DNA of 64,000 nt from Magnetospirillum fulvum. GTDB lineage: Bacteria > Pseudomonadota > Alphaproteobacteria > Rhodospirillales > Magnetospirillaceae. The stretch lies in the NCBI RefSeq assembly GCF_900108475.1, contig NZ_FNWO01000004.1:62001-126000 (forward strand), given 5' to 3'. The notes under the pieces were generated by a model. The model did not search any database and was not told the origin of the DNA. It was given only the letters and a program-made list of their open reading frames with translations. Shown piece after piece: positions 52,917 through 62,226 of the stretch (position 1 is the stretch's first letter; each line of letters opens with the position of its first letter). Position numbers and translations under genes: made by a program.

Positions 52917-53122
52917 TGTTCCCGACCTCGCAAGTCAAGCATCCGGCCATCGTCATCAATGGCGGGACCAATCCTCCCATACATCGCGGGGTCACTCAAG
53001 TCCCTGGCTGACTTAGCTAATCCGGGTGTCAGGGAAAGTTCATGCGTCGAAGGAGCGACCGGGCGTTGGCGCGGGGGGTGGGGGCTGTTATCATCGCTCC
53101 TGACCAGTCAACGGGATATCCG

Positions 53123-54667
53123 ATGGACGGACGCGAGATCGAATTGAAGCTGGGAATGTCTCCCGATGACATCGCCCTGTTGTCGTTGAGCCCGCCTTGG
53201 TCGTCGGAGGGCGAGGCTCCCCCCCCGCCGCGCCGGTTGGCCTCGATCTATTTTGACACGCCGGATTTCACCCTGGCCGCCTCGGGCGTTTCGGTGCGGG
53301 TGCGCTGGACCGGCGACGGGCTGGTCCAGACCGTCAAGGTTTCGGGAAACGGCGGGGCCGGTCTGTTCGACCGTCCCGAATGGGAACAGCAACTCGAACG
53401 CCCGGTGCCCGATCCCGGCCATCTGCGTGCGACCGGCTTGGCCGTGTTCGCCGATGACAGGCTGATCGGGCAATTGGAGCCGGTTTTTTCGACTCAGGTT
53501 AACCGCACGATCTTTCGTCTGGGCGGGATTGAGCACGGGTGGGAGGTCGAAGCGGCGCTCGACCAGGGCGAAGTGGTTGCCGGGTCGTTGTCCGAGCCGA
53601 TCTGCGAGGTCGAACTGGAACTGGTCCGGGGCTCGCCCGACCGGCTGTTTCGGCTGGCCCGGCAAGTGCTGGACACCGTTCCGGCCCGGCCGCTGTCGAT
53701 CAGCAAGTCGGAAAGGGGGGTCAAATTGGCGACCGGAGATACCAACCGCCCCGTCAAGGCGCGGGTTCCCCTGATCCGACCGGACCTGACGGCGGCGGCG
53801 GCGTTCCAGACCATCGCCCGGTCCTGCCTCGATCACCTGCTGGTCAACGAACGCTGCCTGCTGGCGACCGGCGATGCCGAGGCGATTCACCAGATGCGGG
53901 TGGCGCTCCGTCGGCTGCGTTCGGCGGTGCGGGTGTTCCGCACGCTGGTCGCTTCGCCCCGCTTGGCCGAGGTCAAGAACGACCTGCGCTGGTTGCTGGA
54001 GCGGTTGGGACCGGCCCGCGATGCCGAAGTCTTTTTGTCCGACATCATCGACCCGGTCGTTCAGGATTATCCGGACGATCCCGGTTTGACCGCCCTGCGC
54101 GATTATTGGCGCAGCGACCGCGACGCCCGGCTCGACGCCGCCGTGAGCGCGGTGCGTGACCGCCGTTTCGCCGCGTTGGTGCTTGATCTCACCGCCTGGG
54201 TCGAGGCGGGCGACTGGCTGGGCGCGCCGGGCGAGCCGCTGCGGCGCAAGCTGGAGGCGCCGATTGGGCCGTTCGCGCTGCGGCGGCTGGGCAAGACCAC
54301 CCGGCGGATGCTGCGCCAGGGCGGCGACAGCCTCAGCCGTCTGACCCCCGAGGAGCGTCACGCCGTCCGGATCCTGTGCAAGCAGACCCGCTATACCGCC
54401 GAATTCTTTGCCGCCCTGGTGCCGCGCAAGCAGATGAAGGTGTTCCTGGGCGAACTGGCCGAGGTGCAGGACGCGCTGGGCCATCTCAACGACATCGCCG
54501 TTGCCGCCCCCAAGCTGGCCGCCGGTTCCAATGGCAGCGGCCGCCATGCCCGCGCCGCCGGGCTGGTCTCCGGATGGCACACCGCCCGACAGGCGGGGAT
54601 GCTGGCCGAGGCCGAACGCGCCTGGAAGCGGGTGCGCGCCCGCGATCTGCCGTGGAGCGAGGAGTGA
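53123..54667 (+). CDS. CYTH-CHAD domain protein
   Basis: A 514-residue cytoplasmic protein. The N-terminal CYTH (triphosphate tunnel) domain has the ExExK motif in REIELKL and a beta-barrel to about residue 210. The C-terminal CHAD domain (about 225-490) is helical with conserved His/Arg/Lys (IHQMRVALRRLRSAVRVF, ILCKQTRYTAEFF). CYTH proteins hydrolyse inorganic triphosphate or related compounds; CHAD domains bind polyphosphate. A phosphate-storage role is a family inference. It overlaps the next gene by 4 bp. Confidence 0.9.
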   Translation: MDGREIELKLGMSPDDIALLSLSPPWSSEGEAPPPPRRLASIYFDTPDFTLAASGVSVRVRWTGDGLVQTVKVSGNGGAGLFDRPEWEQQLERPVPDPGHLRATGLAVFADDRLIGQLEPVFSTQVNRTIFRLGGIEHGWEVEAALDQGEVVAGSLSEPICEVELELVRGSPDRLFRLARQVLDTVPARPLSISKSERGVKLATGDTNRPVKARVPLIRPDLTAAAAFQTIARSCLDHLLVNERCLLATGDAEAIHQMRVALRRLRSAVRVFRTLVASPRLAEVKNDLRWLLERLGPARDAEVFLSDIIDPVVQDYPDDPGLTALRDYWRSDRDARLDAAVSAVRDRRFAALVLDLTAWVEAGDWLGAPGEPLRRKLEAPIGPFALRRLGKTTRRMLRQGGDSLSRLTPEERHAVRILCKQTRYTAEFFAALVPRKQMKVFLGELAEVQDALGHLNDIAVAAPKLAAGSNGSGRHARAAGLVSGWHTARQAGMLAEAERAWKRVRARDLPWSEE

Positions 54668-55104
54668 GCGGGGCGGTGGTGCCGCTGCGGGTCGAAATCG
54701 CGTCGCGCGCCGAGGGGTATGCCGCACTGGCGACGGCGCAGATGCTGGATCGGCCGCTTTGTCTGGAAAGTCCCGCCGCCGCCGCCGGATGGTACGGGAT
54801 CGGCTGGTGGCAGGCTTTGGCCGAGGATATCGCCGCCGAAGCGGGCGGAGTTCCGGTCGAGGCGGTGCTTGATTGCGGCAGTGCCCCCGGTCTGGCCCTC
54901 GCCGCCTTGCGGGCGGGATGCCGTTTTGTCCGGCTTGATGCCGGACCGGCGGCTCTGGCGGCGGTAACCGCCATCGCCGCCGCGTTGGGGGGCAAGGTGC
55001 TGCCCCCCTGGCCGGAGCGCGATCAGTTCGCGGCGGGAGCCGGAGCGGTCGGCGTGGCCGGAGCGGCCGGAGAGGTCGGAGCAATGGTCTCGACCTTGGG
55101 CTGA
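54664..55104 (+). CDS. Small hypothetical protein coupled to CYTH-CHAD
   Basis: A 146-residue Ala-rich protein starting at a GTG that overlaps the CYTH-CHAD stop (GTGA), a strong sign of translational coupling. It contains LDCGSAPGLALAALRAGC, a strand-turn-helix resembling a Rossmann-like nucleotide or methyltransferase loop, but no complete domain. The last 27 codons overlap the end of an opposite-strand gene. I do not recognise a named family. Confidence 0.65.
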   Translation: MSGAVVPLRVEIASRAEGYAALATAQMLDRPLCLESPAAAAGWYGIGWWQALAEDIAAEAGGVPVEAVLDCGSAPGLALAALRAGCRFVRLDAGPAALAAVTAIAAALGGKVLPPWPERDQFAAGAGAVGVAGAAGEVGAMVSTLG

Positions 55105-55364
55105 GGCTTGGCGGCGGCTTCGCCCGCCTTGCCGTCCTCGTGACCCTTCTTGTCGGTCTTGTGGGCCTTGGCCTTGGCGTGCTCGTCCTTGGCGGCGTTG
55201 ATCTTGCCTTTTTCCTTGGTCGCAGGGTCGGACTTCATGGCGTCGGCCTTGCCGGGCTGCATCGTCGCCGGGACGTCGGTGGCCGGGGCGGGCTGGGCCA
55301 TCGCCGCGACCGGCAGCAGCGAGGCGGCGATGAAAGCGGCGGCGACGAAACGGGTGGCATTCAT
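55023..55364 (-). CDS. Secreted Lys/Ala-rich small protein
   Basis: A 113-residue protein with a clear Sec signal (VAAAFIAASLLPVAAMAQP, cleavage after AMA). The mature part is low-complexity, rich in Lys, Asp, Ala, Pro and Glu, and includes AKDEHAKAKAHKTDKKGHED. AAGGA nine nucleotides upstream supports the ATG. No cysteines or domains. It overlaps the convergent gene on the plus strand by 82 bp. Periplasmic location is predicted, function unknown. Confidence 0.72.
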   Translation of the reverse strand: MNATRFVAAAFIAASLLPVAAMAQPAPATDVPATMQPGKADAMKSDPATKEKGKINAAKDEHAKAKAHKTDKKGHEDGKAGEAAAKPQPKVETIAPTSPAAPATPTAPAPAAN

Positions 55365-55555
55365 GACGGAAAGTCCTTCGTCCTTGGTGTTTCGAACCGG
55401 TGGCCGGGTTGGCCGTTCGGTGAGAAGGACTGTCGCTCTTGCGTATGGCAACAAAAGGGACGAATTGTGCTCGTTTCAGGGCGGCGGGTTGCCACGACGC
55501 CGCCATCCGTGCTTCAACTTGTCTCTCCCCCTCCCGAACCCCCACGAGGTCCGCC

Positions 55556-56191
55556 ATTCCTCCCCGCCAAAGCCGCCTCTATCTGATCACCCCCCCGGTC
55601 ATCGAAGCTCCGAAACAATGGGTTGCCACCCTGGAACAGACGCTCGATGCCGGTGACGTCGCCTGTCTTCAGATCCGCGCCAAGGGTCTCGACGACGATT
55701 CCCTGGCCCGGCTGGTCGATGTGCTGCGCCCGCCTGCACAGCGGCGCGGTGTCGCTGTCCTGCTCAACGACCGTCCCGATCTCGCCTTTGAAACCGGCTG
55801 CGACGGCGTCCATATCGGTCAGGGCGACATGCCCTATGCCCAGGCGCGCGCGGCGGTGGGGCCGGACGGCATCATCGGTGTCACCTGTCACGATTCCCGC
55901 CATCTGGCGATGGAAGCGGGCGAGGCCGGGGCCGATTACGTCGCGTTCGGTGCGTTCTTCCCGACCGAGACCAAGGAAGCGCCGACGCGGGCCGACGTCG
56001 ATCTGCTGTATTGGTGGAGCGAATTGTTCACCGTTCCCTGTGTTGCGATCGGCGGCATCACCGTCGAGAATTGCCGCCCGCTGGTCGAGGCCGGAACCGA
56101 CTTCCTCGCGGTCTCGGGTGGGGTCTGGAACCACCCCGACGGCCCGGCGGCGGCCGTCGCCGCCTTTAACCGGATTCTGACGGAGAAATGA
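55556..56191 (+). CDS. thiE: Thiamine-phosphate synthase
   Basis: A TIM-barrel enzyme joining HMP-pyrophosphate and THZ-phosphate to thiamine phosphate: [68 protein letters not shown] and FLAVSGGVW. Assuming the ATT at 55556 (GAGG six nucleotides upstream) it is 211 residues, the family length, beginning next to [11 protein letters not shown]. The nearest in-frame ATG (55445) would add about 37 residues of non-homologous sequence. It overlaps the next gene by 4 bp. Confidence 0.82.
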   Translation: MPPRQSRLYLITPPVIEAPKQWVATLEQTLDAGDVACLQIRAKGLDDDSLARLVDVLRPPAQRRGVAVLLNDRPDLAFETGCDGVHIGQGDMPYAQARAAVGPDGIIGVTCHDSRHLAMEAGEAGADYVAFGAFFPTETKEAPTRADVDLLYWWSELFTVPCVAIGGITVENCRPLVEAGTDFLAVSGGVWNHPDGPAAAVAAFNRILTEK

Positions 56192-56775
56192 GGATGCGGC
56201 GGGTCTGCGTGTTCTGCGGCTCCAGCTTCGGTGCCCGCCCGGCCTATGCCGAGGCGGCGCGCGCGCTGGGTCGCCTGCTGGCCGAGCGGGAGCTTGAGCT
56301 GGTCTATGGCGGTGGCAATGTCGGGCTGATGGGTGCGGTCGCCGATGCGGTGCTCGATGCCGGGGGTCGGGCGATCGGGGTGATCCCCGATGCGATGGTG
56401 ACCCACGAGGTCGCCCATACCGGCCTGAGCGAACTCCATGTCGTCGATACGATGCATGCGCGCAAGGCGATGATGGCCGATCTGGCCGACGGCTTTGTCG
56501 CGATGCCGGGCGGGATCGGCACCCTGGACGAATTGTTCGAGATCTGGAGCTGGAGCCAGTTGGGCATCCATGCCAAGCCGCTCGGCTTCCTTGATGTCGA
56601 GGGCTATTACAGCCATCTCCAGGTGTTTCTCGACCATGTCGCCGCCGAGGGATTCATGCGCGAACGCCATCGGGCGATGGTCGCGGTCGAGGCCGATCCG
56701 GTCGGGCTGCTGGCGGCGATGGGAGGCTTCGAAGCGCCCGAAACGATCTGGGATCACGAGGTCGGCAAGCGGTAG
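56188..56775 (+). CDS. LOG-family protein (cytokinin riboside phosphoribohydrolase-like)
   Basis: A 195-residue Rossmann-fold protein with [34 protein letters not shown] and the catalytic [16 protein letters not shown] (PGGxGTxxE). LOG proteins cleave nucleoside 5'-monophosphates to free base and ribose phosphate; in bacteria most are of unspecified nucleotide-pool function. The start overlaps the thiE stop by 4 bp. Confidence 0.92.
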   Translation: MRMRRVCVFCGSSFGARPAYAEAARALGRLLAERELELVYGGGNVGLMGAVADAVLDAGGRAIGVIPDAMVTHEVAHTGLSELHVVDTMHARKAMMADLADGFVAMPGGIGTLDELFEIWSWSQLGIHAKPLGFLDVEGYYSHLQVFLDHVAAEGFMRERHRAMVAVEADPVGLLAAMGGFEAPETIWDHEVGKR

Positions 56776-56891
56776 AGCAACGCGGCCCACCGCCTCGATC
56801 GGAATAATTTTAATTAAAATCAACGCACTGCGCTCGATGTGATTCATTTGTTACTAACAGCGGTTGCGGTACCATCGTCTGTCGGGGCCGC

Positions 56892-56897
56892 TATAAT
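56892..56897 (+). promoter_or_regulatory. Consensus -10 element upstream of the c-di-GMP operon
   Basis: A perfect TATAAT in GC-rich surroundings, 84 bp before the EAL-CBS-GGDEF start. No good -35 lies 16-18 bp upstream. The 205-bp gap also holds the AT-rich palindrome ATTTTAATTAAAAT (56807-56820). Confidence 0.4.
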
Positions 56898-56980
56898 GCC
56901 GACCGCCTGACCGGACGGACCGGGCATTTTTCGCGCCGGGTCCGGCGGGCCTTTCCGGCGGACGGCTGATTGCTTGGCAG

Positions 56981-58723
56981 ATGGTCACCTTTTCCGATCT
57001 CGACGTCGCGTTCCAGGCGATCGTCAACATTCACTCGGGTCAATGCTTTGGCCACGAAGTGCTGGTGCGCGGGTGGGAGCGCCTGGGCTTCGCGTCGGCC
57101 CAGGATCTGTTGTCGGCGGCGGCGGCGGCCGGGCGGTTGCCTGAACTCGAGATAGCGATCCGAACCCTGGTCGCCGAACGGGCCGCCGGTCATCCGGTGT
57201 TGACCGGGGCGGCGCTGTTCCTCAATTTCGATCCCCGCGCCGCCGCCGCGCTCGACAAGGTGATGGAGGCGACCCGGACCTTGTTGCAGCCCGGCTTCGC
57301 CCACATCGTCACCGAGATTTCCGGCCTGCCCGAAGGCGGCAGCGGACCGGCTCTCTATCCCCCCGCCAAGATGCGCCGCGAGGGCGGGATGGTTGCGGTC
57401 GATCGCTTTGGCGGTTCGGCGGATTCGTTCAACCTGCTGATCAGTTGCGATCCCGATTTCATCAAGATCGACCGTGCCTTCATTCGCGGTATCGAGTCCG
57501 AGGCGCGCAAGCGGGTGGTGCTGGCCCAGTTGATCGGGATGGCCCATACCCTGGGTATCGAGGTGATCGCGGTCGGGGTCGAGACCGGGCGCGAACTGAC
57601 CGTCTGCCGCGAATTGGGGCTCGATCTGGTCCAGGGCTTTTACATCGCCCCGCCCGAGACCGATCCGGCGGCGCTGTCGGGGCTGTATTCCCGGCTCGAA
57701 GGGCTGGCCCAGCAAGACCGCAGGCGGCGTCAGATCGACCAGCGCTGGGTGACGCAGCAGATGGATCAGGTGCCCGCGATCATCAACGACGCCCCGATCC
57801 GCGACATGTTCGACCGCTTTGCCCGCGACCGCAACACCACCTATGTCCCGGTGGTCGATCGTTCCGGGCGGCCGCTGGGCATCGTGCGGGAAGGCGACCT
57901 CAAGAACTACGCTTATTCGGCGTTCGGCAAGGATCTGATCGCCAACAAGGCGCTGGGGCGCAAATTGCAGGATTTCGTCGTCCGCTGCCCGATTGCCGAC
58001 ATCGCAACGCCGCTCGATCAGATGCTGGCGATCTATGCCGCGATCGAGGATGCCGAGGGCATTCTGATCACCGAGCACATGATCTATCACGGCTTTCTCA
58101 CCGCCCGGTCGCTGATCCGGGCGATGCACGAAAAGACGTTGGCCCGCGCCCGCGACGAAAACCCGCTGACCAAGCTGCCCGGCAATGTCGTGATCGAGGA
58201 ATATGTCGCCGACTGCACCGCCTCGGGCGAGGGCGCGGTGCTGGCCTATATTGATTTCGATAATTTCAAGCCGTTCAACGACACCTACGGCTTTCGCCAG
58301 GGCGACCGCGCCATTTTGTTGTTCGCCGAACTGTGCCGCAAGACCGCCGTGCCGGGCCGCTGGTTCGTCGGCCATATCGGCGGCGACGATTTCTTTGTCG
58401 CGATCCAGGGGGCCGACAAAGCCGAAGCCTATGAGGCGATCGGCGGGCTGATCGCCCGCTTTGCCTCGGACGCCGAGAGCTTCTACGACCACGACGCCCG
58501 CGCCCGGCGCTGCATCATCGCCCAGGACCGCGACGGCAACACCAAACGCTTCCCGCTGCTGTCGGCCAGCGCGGTGCTGGCGGTGCTGCCGCCCGGATGC
58601 CGCACCGTCAGCACCGACGAACTATCCTCGGCGATCGCGCTGTACAAAAAGGCGGCGAAAAGCGCTCCGGACAAGCTGGTGTCGGTGCTGCTGCCCCATG
58701 TTCCCGCGATGGAGCCGGCATGA
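56981..58723 (+). CDS. EAL-CBS-GGDEF c-di-GMP protein
   Basis: A 580-residue cytoplasmic protein in the order EAL (1-240), paired CBS (about 255-385) and GGDEF (about 395-575). The GGDEF signature is IGGDDFF, close to functional. The EAL part looks inactive: DDFG is DRFGG and AEGVE is AVGVE, although GHEVLVR, NFDP and QGFYI remain. It may make c-di-GMP under control of a CBS ligand (often adenine nucleotides) and use EAL as a binding domain. Its stop overlaps the next gene by 4 bp. Confidence 0.9.
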   Translation: MVTFSDLDVAFQAIVNIHSGQCFGHEVLVRGWERLGFASAQDLLSAAAAAGRLPELEIAIRTLVAERAAGHPVLTGAALFLNFDPRAAAALDKVMEATRTLLQPGFAHIVTEISGLPEGGSGPALYPPAKMRREGGMVAVDRFGGSADSFNLLISCDPDFIKIDRAFIRGIESEARKRVVLAQLIGMAHTLGIEVIAVGVETGRELTVCRELGLDLVQGFYIAPPETDPAALSGLYSRLEGLAQQDRRRRQIDQRWVTQQMDQVPAIINDAPIRDMFDRFARDRNTTYVPVVDRSGRPLGIVREGDLKNYAYSAFGKDLIANKALGRKLQDFVVRCPIADIATPLDQMLAIYAAIEDAEGILITEHMIYHGFLTARSLIRAMHEKTLARARDENPLTKLPGNVVIEEYVADCTASGEGAVLAYIDFDNFKPFNDTYGFRQGDRAILLFAELCRKTAVPGRWFVGHIGGDDFFVAIQGADKAEAYEAIGGLIARFASDAESFYDHDARARRCIIAQDRDGNTKRFPLLSASAVLAVLPPGCRTVSTDELSSAIALYKKAAKSAPDKLVSVLLPHVPAMEPA

Positions 58724-59766
58724 TCGCGGCGACGGGACGAACCTGGGCGGGATGGCGGCGGGCGCTGTGCGCGCTGTTGATTTCGCTGTGCGGGCTGCCT
58801 GCGGCGGCGGCTGAGCCGGTCGGCTTTGCCTTGCTGTCGTCCCGGCCCCAGGCCGAGAGCGAGGCGGCGTGGCAGCCGCTGCTCGACCGGCTGTCCCAGC
58901 GGCTGGGAAGCCCGGTCGTGGTCCATTGGTATCCCGATTATGCCGGGGCGATCTGGGGTATCCGCAGCGGCCGCGACAAGCTCGGCTATTTCGGCAACAA
59001 ATCGGCGATCGAGGCGGTCGATAAGGCCGGGGCCGAAGTCTTCGCCGCCCAGACCGGCCCGAGCGGGCTTGGCTATTACCATTCCCTGTTGATCGTCGCC
59101 CGGACCGCCCCGTTCGACAGCGCCGAGGCGGTAATCGCTGGGGCAGCGGCGCTGACGCTGGGAATCGGCGATCCCAACTCGACCTCGGGCACCGTGGTGC
59201 CGTTCCATTACCTGTTCCGCACCCGCGGGCTCGATCCCCGCGCTTTGTTCCGGCGGGTGGTGGCGGGGCATCACCCCGACAACATCGCCGGGGTGGCCGC
59301 CGGGCGGTTGGACGCCGCGACGGTGTCGAGCGAGATTCTCGACCATGTCGCCGCGACCCGGCCCGACCTTGCCGGACGGGTCCGCGAAGTGTGGCGCTCG
59401 CCGCCGATTCCGGCCAACCCGTTGATCTGGCGCAAGGATTTGCCGGACTCCGACAAAAACGCGATCCGGGGCTTCTTTCTTCAGTTGGGCTCTGCCGCTC
59501 CGGCCAAATCCGCCGTCGATCTGGCGGCGGAGCGGCGCGCGCTCGACCGGCTGGAACTGGGCGGCTTTGCCGCTACCGACGACAATCATCTGGTCCCGGT
59601 GCGGCGACTTGATCTGCTCGAAAGCCGCTGGCGGCTGGAGCATGAGGGAGGTCCCGGCGCCTCGGTGCATCGGGCGGCGCGACTGGCCGAAATCGAGCGC
59701 CGTCTGATCGACCTGGACCGCCACCGCGATATCGCCACCGACACCAACCCCCTTCGGACCGAATAA
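58720..59766 (+). CDS. PhnD/SsuA-type periplasmic binding protein
   Basis: A 348-residue protein with a signal peptide (LCALLISLCGLPAAAAEP) and a phosphonate-type binding fold (FALLSSRPQAESEAAWQPLLDRLS, LGYFGNKSAIEAVDKAGAEVFA, GDPNSTSGTVVPFHYLF). No ABC permease or ATPase is adjacent. It is coupled by ATGA to the EAL-CBS-GGDEF gene and followed after 12 bp by a membrane GGDEF-EAL gene, so it probably serves as a ligand sensor for c-di-GMP signalling. Ligand unknown; phosphonate or phosphate-like is a family guess. Confidence 0.88.
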   Translation: MIAATGRTWAGWRRALCALLISLCGLPAAAAEPVGFALLSSRPQAESEAAWQPLLDRLSQRLGSPVVVHWYPDYAGAIWGIRSGRDKLGYFGNKSAIEAVDKAGAEVFAAQTGPSGLGYYHSLLIVARTAPFDSAEAVIAGAAALTLGIGDPNSTSGTVVPFHYLFRTRGLDPRALFRRVVAGHHPDNIAGVAAGRLDAATVSSEILDHVAATRPDLAGRVREVWRSPPIPANPLIWRKDLPDSDKNAIRGFFLQLGSAAPAKSAVDLAAERRALDRLELGGFAATDDNHLVPVRRLDLLESRWRLEHEGGPGASVHRAARLAEIERRLIDLDRHRDIATDTNPLRTE

Positions 59767-59778
59767 GGAGAAGCGCCG

Positions 59779-61809
59779 GTGACCATCTCCTTCCCCCGCG
59801 GCATCGGAACGAAATTGCTGCTGATCGTGCTGCCCGGCATGCTGGTCGGCACCGTGGCGATGTTTCTCGCCTTCGAGCGGATCGACGAGCGCGGGCGGAT
59901 GGCCGCGCTGCAATTGCGACTGGACAATTTCGCGATCACCCTGGCGGCGGCGCTGGTCAAGCCGATGTGGGAGTTCGACGATACGACGGTCGAGCGGCTG
60001 TTCGCCGCGACGGCGGACGTGCCCGAATTGCTCGAAGCCCGGCTGGTCTATGCCGACGAGACCGTACTGGCCATCGCGCGCGGCCACCGGGCCGATCCCG
60101 GCTTTGTCACCACCCTGCACAAGTCGATGGATCTGGTCCAGAAAAGTCCGACGGGCGACGTCACCGTCGGTCGGCTGGAGGTCGCCTTTCACGACGGGCT
60201 GGTTCAGGAGGAAATCCACAGTCAGCGCGCCGGGGGCCTGCTGGTGCTGGTCGGCAGCTTTCTTCTGCTGGGGGGCGCGACCCTGATCGCGGTGCGGCGG
60301 ATCGTTGCCCAGCCGCTCAGCCGTCTGCGCGACTCGCTCTACCGCAACGCCTCGACCCTGACCCGCGAACCGCTGGTCTGGCAGGCCCGCGACGAATTGG
60401 GCGAGGTGGTCGGCGCCTATAACCAGTTGCTGGCCGAGATCGACCAGCACAATCGCGACATCCATCACCTCGCCTATCACGATCCGCTGACCAATCTGCC
60501 TAACCGCCAGTTGCTCGAAGACCGGCTGGGCCACGCCATCGCCGTCGCCGAGCGCCACCAGCGCCAGATCGCGGTTTTGTTCGCCGACATCGACAATTTC
60601 AAGGTCGTCAACGATACGCTGGGGCACAAGCAAGGCGACCGCCTGCTCAACACCGTCGCCGAGCGGATCGCCGCGACGGTGCGCGGGATGGACACCGTTG
60701 CCCGTTGGGGCGGCGACGAGTTCGTTCTGGTGCTCGAGACGATTTCCTCGCCCGGCGAGGCCGCCAGCGTCGCCGAGAAGCTGATCGAGGCGGTCGGCGT
60801 TCCGGTCGCGCTCAACACCACCTTGATCCGGATCGGGGTGTCGATCGGGATCAGCCTCTATCCCCAGGACGGGCGCGACGTCACCACCCTCATCAAGAAC
60901 GCCGACATGGCGCTGTTCGAGGCGAAGGGGCGCGGCCGCAACACCTTCCACTTCTTCGATCAGGCGATGAACAACCGGGCGCTGCGGCGGCTCGACATCG
61001 CGGTGGCGCTGCGCCACGCCATCGCCCAGGACCAGCTTGAACTCTATTACCAGCCCAAGGTCGATACCCGCAGCGGCGCGATTGTCGGAGCCGAGGCGCT
61101 GGTCCGCTGGCGGCGTCCGGGCGAGGGGATCATTCCCCCCGGCGACTTCATTCCCCAGGCCGAGGAAAGCGACCTGATCGTCGCCGTCGGCGAATGGGTG
61201 ATGCGCCGCGCCTGCGCCCAGGTGTTGTCATGGCGGCAGCAGGGATTCGGCGACATTCCGGTCGCGGTCAATCTGTCGCCGCGCCATTTCCAGCGCGAGC
61301 GCGATATCGACCGGATCATTGCCCTGGTCGAGGAAGCGGGCATCCCGCCGTCTCTGATCGAGATCGAGGTGACCGAATCGACGGTGATGCGCGACCCCGA
61401 TCTGGCCATCGCGCTGTTGTGGCGACTGCGCGACCATGGTTTTGGCATCGCCATCGACGATTTCGGCAGCGGCTATTCCAACCTGTCCTATCTGCGCCGT
61501 CTGCCGATCCGGACCTTGAAGATCGACCGCGCCTTCGTCGCCGACATCGACCAGGGCAAGGACGGGGCCGAGATCGTCCGGGCGATCATCGCGATGGCCA
61601 ATGCGTTGGGGCTGGGTCTGGTCGCCGAGGGGGTCGAGACCGAGGCCCAGCTTCGCTTCCTGCGCGATGCCGATTGCGCCGTGGCCCAGGGCTATTATTT
61701 CTCGCGTCCGCTGCCGGTTGCCGAGTTCGAGCCGCTGCTGCGTCCCAGCGAGCCGCCCGTTTTCGCCGCCCGTCCGATCCTGGCCCGTCCCCTTGCCGCG
61801 CTGACATAA
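59779..61809 (+). CDS. Membrane GGDEF-EAL c-di-GMP protein
   Basis: A 676-residue inner-membrane protein: TM1 (about 12-30), a periplasmic domain of about 115 residues, TM2 (about 150-172), a HAMP-like segment, GGDEF (about 230-390, WGGDEF) and EAL (about 410-660, AEALVRW, DDFGSGYSNLSYL, AEGVET). Both catalytic sites look intact, so it could make or break c-di-GMP. The start is GTG with AAGGAG upstream. Third gene of the operon; its periplasmic domain is the natural partner of the PhnD-type protein. Confidence 0.93.
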   Translation: MTISFPRGIGTKLLLIVLPGMLVGTVAMFLAFERIDERGRMAALQLRLDNFAITLAAALVKPMWEFDDTTVERLFAATADVPELLEARLVYADETVLAIARGHRADPGFVTTLHKSMDLVQKSPTGDVTVGRLEVAFHDGLVQEEIHSQRAGGLLVLVGSFLLLGGATLIAVRRIVAQPLSRLRDSLYRNASTLTREPLVWQARDELGEVVGAYNQLLAEIDQHNRDIHHLAYHDPLTNLPNRQLLEDRLGHAIAVAERHQRQIAVLFADIDNFKVVNDTLGHKQGDRLLNTVAERIAATVRGMDTVARWGGDEFVLVLETISSPGEAASVAEKLIEAVGVPVALNTTLIRIGVSIGISLYPQDGRDVTTLIKNADMALFEAKGRGRNTFHFFDQAMNNRALRRLDIAVALRHAIAQDQLELYYQPKVDTRSGAIVGAEALVRWRRPGEGIIPPGDFIPQAEESDLIVAVGEWVMRRACAQVLSWRQQGFGDIPVAVNLSPRHFQRERDIDRIIALVEEAGIPPSLIEIEVTESTVMRDPDLAIALLWRLRDHGFGIAIDDFGSGYSNLSYLRRLPIRTLKIDRAFVADIDQGKDGAEIVRAIIAMANALGLGLVAEGVETEAQLRFLRDADCAVAQGYYFSRPLPVAEFEPLLRPSEPPVFAARPILARPLAALT

Positions 61810-61893
61810 GCAACCGCCCGTCGGCGACGGATGACGCGGGCGGGCCGGGCCGCTATCTTGCGATCATCATCGTGACCGCAAGGGAGTGCCAAG

Positions 61894-62166
61894 ATGGGTT
61901 TGAGGTTCCGTAAAATTCTGAAGATCGCTCCCGGCCTGTGGATCAATCTCAGCAAGAGCGGCGGCAGCCTGTCGGTTGGTGGCAAGGGCGCGACCCTGAA
62001 TATCGGCCGCGACGGTGTCCGCAGCACGCTGGGCGTACCCGGCAGCGGATTGTCCTATTCCGACCGGATTTCGCTGCGGCGGGGGGCGGCGCGGCCGTCG
62101 GCGATCTCGATCGCGATCTTCGTTCTTGCCCTCGGACTGGCCGCGGCGACGCTGTTCTTCAAATAG
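61894..62166 (+). CDS. DUF4236-like small membrane protein
   Basis: A 90-residue protein: the N-terminal FRKILKIAPGLWINLSKSGG and GARSTLGVPGSGLSY-like GVRSTLGVPGSGLSYSD are the DUF4236 signature, followed by a basic stretch and one C-terminal TM (ISIAIFVLALGLAAATLFF). AGGGAG precedes the ATG. The function of the family is unknown. Single gene, ending at a strong bidirectional hairpin. Confidence 0.9.
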   Translation: MGLRFRKILKIAPGLWINLSKSGGSLSVGGKGATLNIGRDGVRSTLGVPGSGLSYSDRISLRRGAARPSAISIAIFVLALGLAAATLFFK

Positions 62167-62168
62167 AG

Positions 62169-62208
62169 CCGACCCGGAATGATCCGGTTCCGGATCGTTC
62201 CGGGTCGG
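62169..62208. terminator. Long palindrome between convergent genes
   Basis: A 19-bp stem with one mismatch (62169-62187 with 62190-62208) and a 2-nt loop, placed 3 bp after the DUF4236 stop and 19 bp from the end of the opposite gene. Probable bidirectional terminator; no T-run of note. Confidence 0.7.
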
Positions 62209-62226
62209 TATCATTTCGCCTGGGAT

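Noticed and set aside
55365-55555. TPP riboswitch upstream of thiE
   Set aside because: The conserved CTGAGA core and its partner are not found.
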